Assembly: GCA_017163975.1 (NCBI GenBank)
Contig: JAFFSR010000264.1
Location: 744,001-808,000, forward strand
Direction of reading: 5' to 3'
Origin: Anastatus disparis
Lineage: Eukaryota; Arthropoda; Insecta; Hymenoptera; Eupelmidae
Length of the DNA: 64,000 nt
Positions 36,281-53,610 of this stretch are shown piece after piece. Positions within the stretch are counted from its first letter, which is position 1; each line of letters starts with the position of its first letter. The position numbers and the translations under genes are program-made. The notes under the pieces are model-generated. The model was given only the letters and a program-made list of their open reading frames with translations, searched no databases and was not told the origin of the DNA.

Positions 36281-37799
36281 ATGATCATGAAAGCACTTGT
36301 AACTTACAATACTATATTTTTAAAATGTATATTTTACTTATTTAAATTTTCTGGAATTGCGACTATAAGTTATAATGTTAATTTGACAAAAACCAATAAA
36401 ATAAAATCTTTATTATTTGTACGTTCAGGAAGAGGTGTTTTATACAATGTATTTTTAATTTCCTTGGTTTTATTTTGTGCCTACCATTCCGTTAAATATG
36501 CGTTGGTGGATGATTTTGCGGGTAGAACGTCATTTGAAAAAATTACAGATACCATTCAAACTTCGTATGCCAGTTTTACTGCTATATTCATCTTGATAAT
36601 ATTCAGTGTATATCAAGAGGAAACTGTTTCTATAGCTAACAAACTCATTGAAATAAATAATTTGTCTGCAATTGTAAACACTAAATCGGAAGGCAAAATA
36701 GAATCACTATTGAAAAATATAAAAAGAATTTTTTTAATCTGTTTTTTAACTACTTTATTATGGATCCTTACGACACCAACGATGAGTTTTGGTATTTTTT
36801 CCTATTTCGTGTGCACAATTGTTGGTAATTTCATTATCAATTGCATGATGATACAATATTGTGTTGTTTTACAAGTACTTCACCATACTTTTAAAATTAT
36901 CAACATCAACTTAATGGAAATCCCAAAAGATTCCATGTATCTATCACAGATCAGTTATATATTGTATAGTAAAACAATTAAGGTCAAATTGAATAAAGTA
37001 TTGCAATTACGTGAATTATATGACTTATCAAGTCAAGTGTCAAGCAATATATCAAATTTTTATTCACCCGTAATGTTAGTTTGTACTATGAACGTTTTTC
37101 TTACGTTTCTTATATATTGTTATTACATTATAAAACCAATAGTGCTTGGGAATCCCGATTTGACGTATATTCTTATAGTACATTGTATAAGTCATGTTTT
37201 AAATTATCTTTTGTCGTTAATTATCTTAACAAGATCTATCTCAGCTACTGTGAATGAGGTAAAGTATTAAGCACTAACTTTCTTTTTTAATTAATTATTA
37301 ATAATAAATTAAATATTTTTTTTTCTGTTTTCATAAGAAAATATAAGTTTTGAAATTGGAAATTGTTTCACATTTGACTTAAAAAATTAATTGAATTTTA
37401 ATTCAGATAATCAACTTATTCTTATTTATAGAGCAAAACTACAGGAGAAATCGTAAACATGTGCTTAGGATCTTTAAATGATCAAGAAATAATAAACCAG
37501 GTAATATGTTCTATTTCAAAATAAAACTTATACATGAAAATTCAATAATATATGTTTTATTTAATTTTAGTTAAATCAATTTTCAAATTATTTACTTCAT
37601 AAGAGTGTAGCATTTAAAGTATATAATTTATTTGCACTGGATGAATCTTTATTAATGTCGGTATGTAAAAAATACAAATCATCATAATTTATAGACAAAA
37701 TCATATTATTTAGAACATTTTTCGTTAATGTTCATTATTACTAGATTGCAGGTTCAATAACTACATATTTGGTAATACTTTTACAATTTAGAGCATAAT
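36281..37799 (+). CDS. Gustatory receptor (Gr copy 4)
   Basis: Four exons, 36281-37258, 37432-37500, 37571-37660 and 37746-37799, with GT/AG introns in phase 0, give 396 residues. The ATG at 36281 begins MIMKALVTYNTIFLKC. The second ATG, two codons later, aligns with the start of Gr copy 3. The long exon holds the transmembrane segments. The 3' exons read SKTTGEIVNMCLGSL, LNQFSNYLLH, LDESLLMS and TTYLVILLQF (signature). It is clearly a tandem paralog of the gene at 32330: both share AKYAL/FALL-type, YxIIKP and LTRS blocks in the long exon. An AATAAA is at 37855. It is a taste-receptor channel with unknown ligand. Confidence 0.93.
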
Positions 37800-37854
37800 G
37801 TTATAATAACTATTGTTACAACAACTATGTAAATACAAATATTTATGTAGTACA

Positions 37855-37860
37855 AATAAA
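37855..37860 (+). terminator. Poly(A) signal of Gr copy 4
   Basis: AATAAA about 55 nt after the stop codon. Confidence 0.45.
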
Positions 37861-38140
37861 GAAATGGGATGTTATTAAGCTTAATAAAAAGTGATTTGCA
37901 AAAACCATGTGTACGTATGTAGTTATTAAGTAACTGCATAAAAATTACCCAATGAATTTGCTACGAATTTCGCACAAATTTTTATTCAAAATATACTTTT
38001 ATGTTCAGATATAGAATTTTTAAATTTATGTTCTCTGTTCAATTACGTTTATCAATTTTGGTATATTTTAGAAATGAATATTTTATATGACATCTATAAT
38101 CTGATCTACTTTTTATCCTCCATTTATAATGTATTACTTA

Positions 38141-38260
38141 CAAGGAGAGTGTTTTTCACCTTCGGGTCTTAGATTTGGACCAAACTTCATGGGTAGGTTC
38201 CTGGCAACTAAGATAAATAATTTGTAAAATTCTAGAGGCCAACGCTGCCCCATTTTTGAA
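38141..38260. mobile_element. Single terminus of the CAAGGAGAGT MITE family
   Basis: TTA followed by CAAGGAGAGTGTTTTTCACC, as at 29583 and 20269. The matching right end is not found downstream, so this copy is truncated or strongly diverged. Its right boundary is arbitrary. Confidence 0.45.
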
Positions 38261-39590
38261 ATATTGAATTATATAATTTTTCAATATTAGCTCGTCGACA
38301 AACTTGAAATTTTATTGTATAACAAAAAACATGAAAATAAATGATAAAACTAGTAAATTTGTGATTAAGTTTACTTAAAATGTATATAATGTATGTAAAA
38401 AAATAAACATTCAATCTAAAATAATTGATTTAATGAATACTCTTTACCTGATAGTTTTATATATTTTTATAAAATTTAAGTATTGTATAAAATAGTGATT
38501 TAATTTCTCTTCTACTCTGCATTCTATTTCAAGTTATTTCCTTGAAAACAATATTCTTATATAATCTTTACCTGAAAATAAAAAAAAAATTATCACAAAG
38601 TATTCATTTCTCTTTTTAAATGATTAAATTTTAATTTGAAAAAAAGATATACTTATCTGATAACTTAAAAAGATGACGATGCACTTGCATTGCATTCTAC
38701 CCTATACAGTCCAGTACATTTCTAGAGGTAAAACATTCAGAATGGTTTGGAGTTGTAGACACAAGCTTCTCGTGTAATTTAAAAAAAATACTTATTTTTA
38801 CTAAAGTAAAAAATTTAAATAATTTTTTATCACACTGCACTTAACTTGCTGGTCGTCTGCTTGGCATAATCAACACAAACTTTTTTCACCTTTTAGCGCT
38901 ATCTAGTAGTTAAAAATTGAATTATATTTAAAAATTTTGTTTAAATATTAAAATATTTAAAAATTTTAATACTGTAAAAAATACAAAGAGTGACCACTTA
39001 GGTATTGCAATAACATTTTTAAATTTCTCATTATTGATTTAAAATAATTAATTTTTTTCTTTTTTGTGTTTTTTTTATTTTAAATTAAATACAATTCAAC
39101 TAATTTTATTTCATTTATTAATAAGAAGAATTTTTTTATTTAGTTTTTAGTAATTTATTTACTAACCTTATTTTTTTTTATTTCTTTTTTATTTTAATTA
39201 TCATTTTTTAATTCAATCAATTAAAATTTTGAAAGATTCTGACGCCCCAAAGCGCCCTATTTCCTACCTTTTTATTTTTTCTTTATATTATTATTATTTG
39301 TATTTTTATTTAATTTTATTTTCTTATTTTTCATTACTAATTGTTATATTCTTTATTATTTAATTACTTAAAAATTTTACTATTAGATTTTTTCATTTAA
39401 ATTTTAATATATTTTTTATTATTTTCAAATAATTTATTTATTTAATTATTATTTTCCAATTATTTATTTTCTTTTAAATAATATATTTTTATTTATTGAA
39501 CTATTAGTTATTTATATTTTAATTTTATTTCTCTCTATACTATTAAAAATATATCGCCGTTGTCGACGCTGTCGCCGCTGTCACCGTCTA
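38261..39590. other. AT-rich spacer with a T-rich low-complexity block
   Basis: 39040-39540 is dominated by TTTATTT-like words. No gene, RNA or paired repeat is recognised. Confidence 0.4.
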
Positions 39591-39605
39591 AAATACGCCG
39601 CTCAT

Positions 39606-39832
39606 TTTTGGCTCCTAAATTTAGCTGAAATTCAGCTGAGATTCAGCTAAAATTCAGCTAAAAGTCAGCTAAAATTTTGATGAATTTAGCTATAATTTAG
39701 CTGAAAGCAAGCTAAAAGTCAGCAAAAAGTTACGTATAAGTTAGTTAGAAGTTAGCTAAAAGTTAGCTGAAAATCAGCTAAAAGTTGGCTAAAATTTAGA
39801 TATATTTAGCTATAATTTAGCTAAAAGCTAGC
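39606..39832. repeat. AGCTAAAA-type minisatellite, left block
   Basis: Degenerate units of about 10-11 bp (AGCTAAAATTC, AGCTAAAAGTC, AGCTGAAAATC). The array resumes at 40430 beyond the inserted MITE. Confidence 0.8.
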
Positions 39833-39900
39833 TATATCTCTCTATATTATAAACAGATTCCGCCGTCGCCGTTGCCGCTGTGTGTAAGAATTCGATTTGT

Positions 39901-40413
39901 GGGTGGGGTTCGATTTTTCGAAAGACCGATATTTTTTTGTGCTTAACGTAGAATCTCAAAATTTAGAATGATGCTATTGATAACATTCATTTAAATTATT
40001 TAGAAATCTCGTTTTCAATTCATGGCTGCAATCGAAATTTATTCATTCGAATAAATTATAATTGATATTTAGAATAGTAACAAGTATACAGAACACCATA
40101 TTATGATTAGATATTTCGAAATTTCTAATAGAGTTTTCGAAAGTATATTTTTGTATATTCTTTCAATACTTGTCAAAAGATTTTATTAGAAATTTCGAAA
40201 TATTTTATAATTATATAGTGCTCTATGTACGTGTTACGATTCTGAATATCAATTACAATTTATTCGAATAAATAAATTTCGATTGCAGCCATGAATTGAA
40301 AATGAAATTTATAAATAATTTAAATGAATGTTATCAATAGCATGATTCTAAATTTTGAGATTCTACGTTAAGCACAAAAAAATATCGGTCTTTCGAAAAA
40401 TCGAACCCCACCC
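39901..40413. mobile_element. Fold-back MITE with 8-bp target duplication (hAT-type)
   Basis: The terminus GGGTGGGGTTCGATTTTTCG is mirrored exactly at the right end, and the arms (about 230 bp each) pair over most of their length. A perfect 8-bp direct repeat, CGATTTGT, flanks it (39893-39900 and 40414-40421). An 8-bp duplication is typical of hAT elements. It has no coding sequence, so any transposase would act in trans. Confidence 0.85.
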
Positions 40414-40429
40414 CGATTTGTCCTTGGTT

Positions 40430-40740
40430 AGCTAAAATTTAGCTAGAATCTAACTGAAATTTCGCTAAAAGTTAGTTAAAAATTAGCTAAAAGGTAGCTA
40501 AAAGTTAGCTTAAAGTTAGCTGAAGTCAGATAAAATTAAATTAAAGTTAGCTACATTCAATCAAAAGTTAGCTACATTCAATCAAAAGTTAGCTACATTC
40601 AATGAAAAGTTAGCTACATTCAATCAAAAGTTAGCTACATTCAATCAAAAGTTAGTTACATTAAATCAAAAGTTAGCTAAATTTAATGTTAAAATTAGCT
40701 AAATTCATACAAAATTTAGTTGGAAATTAGCTGAAATTTA
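40430..40740. repeat. AGCTAAAA-type minisatellite with a 21-bp tandem array
   Basis: Continuation of the left block. At 40546-40671 six copies of a 21-bp unit (starting GTTAGCTACATTCAATCAAA) lie head to tail with only single-base changes. Confidence 0.85.
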
Positions 40741-40870
40741 GGGTGGGGTCCAATATTTAGAATGTTCATCTAATATTTGCGTTAAAAATACGAATTCCAT
40801 TTATTCGAATAATCATTATGGAATTTCGAAGTTCAAATTTAAGAAAATTTATAAAATAGAAACGTTAAGT
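40741..40870. mobile_element. Half of a GGGTGGGGTCC-ended MITE
   Basis: GGGTGGGGTCCAATATTTAG and about 125 further bases match, inverted, the stretch 58202-58333. The end sequence resembles that of the hAT-type MITE at 39901. The opposite end was not found. Confidence 0.6.
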
Positions 40871-41462
40871 TACTAATAATCAATCGTTAGAAGTTTGATT
40901 ATTAGAATATTATTTACTCGACATTAGAGATGAGTCAATTATTTCGAAATTACTATTAACTGAATAAACATAAAAATATAATAGAAATTTATCTATCCGA
41001 AAATTACCAGGTTCAAATCGTCGATTATCAAAATATCGAAAAATATATTATGCGAATACTAATTTACTGAAAATATTATATATTGAAAAAAAAATCTAAT
41101 GTCCAAATATTCGAAAGTTCAAAAATTCGAATGTCCAAATAGTCGAAAGTTCAAAAATTCGAAAATTATAGCTACGATTGGTTTTATGAATAGTTTTAGT
41201 TTTATGCTATTTTAATGTTCTTAAATATTTATTATTTCGGTGTTTATAAAAGTTTATACTACTACGGAAGAGCGACCAGTTTTCGGCGCCATCTAGGTAA
41301 GTAGAAGAAATTGTATATAATAAAATAGAATTTTGACATAATAACTTTAGGAATCGTTGATTAGGGTCCCCATTGATTAAACTGTCATTTATTAAAAAAT
41401 TGAATTATAAAAATATATTTTGAAAATATATTATTTTGTAATATATTCTCTAAATATAATCC
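40871..41462. other. Gene-free stretch
   Basis: It contains a short run of TTCGAAAGTTC/AAAATTCGAA words (41100-41165). No gene is seen. Confidence 0.35.
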
Positions 41463-42327
41463 TGGCTAAAGCGGTGTCGGAGTGGGCGGGCTGGCTGGTG
41501 TTAGGGTTCCCTCACTTTAAATACTAATAAATCTAAGGCGATCGTTTTCGTGGTAGTCGTTTTGTTAACTCATTTTATGGTGGTGAGCTCTCAGGACGAT
41601 CGACATTGGGATAGGTGTCAGCCTACCCTTCTCTGACTCCGTAATAAGCCTTGGTGTTGTGCTTGATTCAAAACTTTGTTGGGAATCGCATATTGACATA
41701 ATTACTAAGAAATTTAATAGGGTATCGTATGCTCTGCGGTTTTTTTTACCATGGAGGCTTTGCGTAAACAACTTGCAAGCGCCCTACTGTTTCTACATTT
41801 TGATTACTGTTCAGTGGTTTTGCTCAACGTTTCTCAGGAGTTGAGAAGACGGATACAAATACTGCAGAATGCATGTGTGAGATATGTTTTGGGATTGAGA
41901 AGGGAGGATCATGTCTCTCCTTATAGAGCCTCGCTGGGATGACTGCGTACTGATTCGAGGAGACAGTATTTTTTGGCTGTACTTATGTACAAGATCGTGC
42001 GTATGAAGACTCCAGAGCATCTAGTGAGTCTCTTCACTAGATGTGCACCTAGAGTGACTACTAGGGGAGAGGCTACGGATGTAGCAGTGCCCCTTATGCT
42101 TACTGAGACTGGCTGGCACTCCTTTCAAGTTGAAGGTGCGCATTTTTAAAATACCTTACCTGCTGAGATTAAACATCTTCCATCTCTCAGCAGGTTTAAG
42201 ACGGCAGCGAGGGGGTACTTGCTCGACTTCGAATAATTTTTCCTAACTTTAATTTATATGTTAATTTATTTATTTATTTTGTTTTGTTTTATATATAGAA
42301 TAAAACGTATATCTATCCATCTATCTA
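41463..42327 (+). mobile_element. 5'-truncated LINE, 3' end of ORF2
   Basis: Broken frames follow the C-terminal half of the LINE ORF2 at 53.6 kb. They read VISLGVVLDSKLCWESHI, ELRRRIQILQNACVRYVLGL, RREDHVSPYRASLG, LRTDSRRQYFLAVLMYKI and LPAEIKHLPSLSRFK. The 3' end carries an ATCT-type tail (ATATCTATCCATCTATCTAC at 42309-42328), like the tail of the full-length copy. Two or more in-frame stops show decay. Confidence 0.85.
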
Positions 42328-42450
42328 CAATGGGAAACCAAATCTTAAAACATTAAAAGGTATAATTTTATAATCATTTATTTATTAATTACATTAGGTG
42401 CAAACTGTTTTTGTATAATACAATAATAATATATATTTTATGTAATAACT

Positions 42451-49730
<7,280 letters not shown>

Positions 49731-52316
49731 CTGTTATAAAAAATTTAAAAAGTACGTAAAAAAGTAAATACTTTGTTAAACTTATAAGGTGACTATTAAA
49801 GTATATATTTATTAAATTGAAAAGCGGTTTTGATAGATAAAACTGAATTTTGTCACATTCCAATAGCTAAAACAATAGGTAAGTATAATATCCAAAGTTT
49901 ACGAAAAGACCCGACAAATGACGTATAACGTTCAATGTTTCAGAAATTTAATGTGTCATTTAAAAATATTATTTATTTTAATTAAAATAAGTATTTCTGA
50001 TTAAGAATGAGCTATAAATTTATAAAAGCATATTGTCAATAAGAAAAATATAATGTTCATTCTCGTTTACCTAAGAAAAGCGAGCTTTAAAAAAAAGAAC
50101 CTTAATAAGAACAAAGATAAATAATAGATATTGTGCAAATATAAAGTACTCACAAATGTACACTATATGAAAATACCATCAAAAGTATAAGCTATTTAAT
50201 ATTTCATGACTATTTCAGAAACATATAGTCATTGATTTAACATGTGCTACATTAAATATAGCATTTATGCTTATAAATTAGTAAAATTATAGTTTTTTAT
50301 GACACAAAAATTGTTTTTAAAACAAACTGTCGTAACTTTTATACCAAAAATGAAATTCAGATTTTTTATTGTAAATTTAAATAAATCAAAAATATGACAC
50401 AACATCGATGAAATAAAAAAGATTTTTAAAATTGATTGAAATTGGTACAATTAGAACGCCATCAAGCGCAAATAACAAATATTTTTTTGTAAAATAATAA
50501 AATTTAATAAAAATTATAAGTATTGTAATTGATTAAAAACATTATAAAATTTATTTTAGAGAAATCTATTTTTTTTTGTCGAGGCTCCAGCTCGATATGA
50601 CACAAAACACTGGAGCCACCTAAAAAAGAAAAGATGTTTCATTTCATTCTGAAGTCTCAGTGGCTCATACGGTAGAGTGATTGACTCGTAACTCGAATCC
50701 TGCTTTCAGCCGGTTAATATACAAGCACCACGATACAAGTGCTTTGTTCACAAACATGCTGGAGACCGAGACCTCCACCGTTAACATGATTTAAAAACAT
50801 AAGTTTTGCTGTTTTTTGCATAAAAATGACTAATTTCCTGCAAAAAACAGAAAAAATTCCCAACTTTAAAGCTTCATAACTTTACGAAATATCAATGTAG
50901 AAAATTTTCTAAAAACGCAGATAAAAACCTTTTTAGAGTACTTTAAATTATATTTTTTTATATCTTACTCGAAAAGCTGTCTGAGCGAATCTACAATTTT
51001 AATAATTGGGAAGTAATGTTTATTCTCAAGTTGCTTTTTAATAAGATAAAAAACTTTTAACATAATTTTATATATTAATTTTGAAAGCTCTTAATGAGCA
51101 CTTTAAAATATTTTTTTTTATTTTTTCACGACACTTTTTTAATAATTGAAAATTACTTTTTCATCTAAATTCTTAGTACAACCATTTTAAGTATTAATAA
51201 AATATATTATTTTGCAAAATAATATTATTCTTGAATGCATTGAAAAAATTTAAGTTATGTTTTTTCTTAATCTTGATTAGCGAAGTAGTTATAAAATAAA
51301 AAATAAAATTTTATTAAAAAGAAATTAATATTTCCATTTCTATGTACCTACAAAAGTTCCAATAAAAAAAGAAGGGAAAACGTTGTAAAAACATCAAAAA
51401 GAATAAAAGAATTTGCTTATACAATACGGTCATTAATTCTTTTGAACAGCATAAAGTTCAACAAATATTAATTTTAAATCATTTATATAAGAATTTTCAA
51501 ACCATTTTAGGACTTTAATTATTTTTTTTTGGGACAATTAAAATAATAAGGATTCGCGCTTCAATTTCGTAATTAAGCCGTTGCGCGCCACCACCTGTAC
51601 TTGATTCAGTGTCTATGAGTGATCAGTCTCAGGAGGTAACACGGTTCTCTACTGTATCTAAGTAAAACATTTTTATTAAATTTTTATTTTAAAGTTATTT
51701 TTCCGTTCAGTTTCTAATTAGTTTAAACTTAATCTATCAAGAAATTAATGAACTTTAATTTTTAGTATTATAGTGTAGACGTTGACTGCTATTAGTGCAT
51801 CAAAGTTTCAAATATTTTCTGGTGTATTAAAAAATATAGGTTATTCAAATAATAGAATAATCCTTTGTACAAGGAATTGTAATCGAACTGTAATTCTTGT
51901 ACACTTTATTATAAACAAAGTTTTAAATAATTATATCAACGTAATTTCCAATTTTTTCTTGGGGTGATTTTTGTGGAAAATTTGAGGTTAGGTTGCATGT
52001 TCAGAACAGATTCAAGTTTGAAGTGTTTGTTTTCAACTTGCTTTTTCATCTGTATCTGCAGGACAAAATATTTCATGCTATTGTAAAAGATATTGATATA
52101 ATGGTAAGTTAATTTTAATAAATATTTATAAATGTTTTAAGATTTGAAACTTTAAATAAATTTTATGAAATAATAAGATAGTTATATTAAAAATATATTT
52201 CAGGAAACAAAAAGTATTCTATTTCTTATGTAGCGCAAAATAGTTTTTTAAGTTTTTAATGTATTAAAGAATTAAGAAGGTCAAAAATTTGTTTTATCAA
52301 ATTCATTGTTATTATA
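49731..52316. other. Gene-free stretch; upstream region of the MULE gene and AT-rich DNA
   Basis: The missing 5' exon(s) and left terminus of the MULE element should lie here on the minus strand, but none was recognised. A tRNA-like patch is at 50648-50710. Around 51615-52240 a few exon-like pieces on the plus strand were noted (see findings). Confidence 0.35.
50648..50770 (+). mobile_element. Possible tRNA-derived SINE fragment
   Basis: CAGTGGCTCATACGGTAGAG resembles a tRNA box A region and AACTCGAATCCTGC a box B region, but they are closer together than in a normal tRNA. The sequence that follows is GC-richer than its surroundings. No target duplication was identified. Confidence 0.4.
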
Positions 52317-52952
52317 TAATAACACAGGCCCACAAAATGAAAAAAAATGTCTGAACTTTTGACCGGACATACATATTCCCATGTATTTTTCGACGCTGAA
52401 TCCGAATCTGTAATAAAAATATAGGGTTTTCCTACCTTTTCTCAGAGTTTTATTGAAAAAACCTCATTTTTTACGGTTTTTTTGCGGTTTTTCGAGTCTA
52501 GAAAAAACAAATCATGAGATACGGTTAATTGGACTTCGAAATCGAATTCTACGGGAAAAAATACACGGGAAACCATACCTTCAAATTTTTTTAACGCGAT
52601 TCTAGTCCTCTGTATGGGGCTGAAAAGATGAGGAAATCGGTAAAAGTCGAAATTTTGCCTAAAATGGATTTAAACAATATTAAAATTTAATCATGCGTCT
52701 TTTGAAGAGTCGATAAACATTGGAAATACTATCCTGGGGGTTTTTCAGATTGCTGATCATGAATTTGAAGTCAGATTGTGTAAAAACTACTTCTAGAGGG
52801 CGGTGACAAGAACTGTATATGGTAAATTTATCGATTTTTTAAAAATTTTACGTCTGAAATACTAATTTTAGAGTCTTTCACAGCATTGACTGTAAATTCA
52901 AGATATTAACTTAGCCTATTGTGTACGTTAAACTTAACATTTTGTCTATGTT

Positions 52953-52984
<32 letters not shown>

Positions 52985-52999
52985 GTAGTGGGAGGATTT

Positions 53000-53599
53000 G
53001 TGCCGGAGGAATTGAAGGATCTAAGGTCTGCTGTCTTGGCTGTGTTGACTATACTTGACTCTGGGTACTCTCTCGGTGACATAACATCGGTTCGACCTCT
53101 TAGGCGCTCTCTAGTTGTGGATGGTGCTGCGGCTGCTGGTTCATTGGCGACTGATGCAGCGTCTGCAACAGAATCTGCCTCTTCATTATCAACATCTGCA
53201 TCTGCACAACATCCTGTTCGTCCATCTACTGTGCCTTTACTTGTCACTATGAAGAGTGCATCATTGGCTCGTGCTGTAATTGCTTCTAAAGCGAAGTTTG
53301 GAAAGCTATCATCATCTAAAATAAATGATCATCTGCCTCCTGATAATAAAAATGTTGAGTCTCTGACATCGTCGGTGATTAATATAAACGAGTATCTGCC
53401 TAGCTCATTACATCAGTTGAAGCTGCGAGTCTTAGAAAAGGCAAAGGATAAAAAATATGACTTTGTCACATTTGTGCGAAATGGAATGATATACGCTAGG
53501 AAGAAGGGGGATCGGATACCTGTGCGTATTACTACTGATGCTGACCTGAATGCTTTTTTAGCAAAAATAACTCCCATCAGCAACGGAGAAGCGAGCTGA
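53000..53599 (+). CDS. LINE ORF1 protein (probably 5'-truncated)
   Basis: The frame is open from the TC tract to a TGA at 53597. Residues encoded by the TC repeat (serine/leucine run) are not part of the LINE, so the true start is unclear. The first ATG inside the LINE begins MKSASLARAVIASKAKFG (about 53250). The C-terminal about 60 residues (INEYLPSSLHQLKLRVLEKA, then KKYDFVTFVRNGMIYARKKG and PVRITTDADLNAFL) match the FP25K-like C-terminal domain found in ORF1 of many arthropod non-LTR elements. It probably binds LINE RNA in the ribonucleoprotein. ORF2 starts directly downstream. Confidence 0.75.
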   Translation: MPEELKDLRSAVLAVLTILDSGYSLGDITSVRPLRRSLVVDGAAAAGSLATDAASATESASSLSTSASAQHPVRPSTVPLLVTMKSASLARAVIASKAKFGKLSSSKINDHLPPDNKNVESLTSSVININEYLPSSLHQLKLRVLEKAKDKKYDFVTFVRNGMIYARKKGDRIPVRITTDADLNAFLAKITPISNGEAS

Positions 53600-53610
53600 T
53601 TCGAGATGCT

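Noticed and set aside
40546..40671. CRISPR-like array
   Set aside because: Units are contiguous 21-bp tandem repeats without spacers, in a eukaryotic genome.
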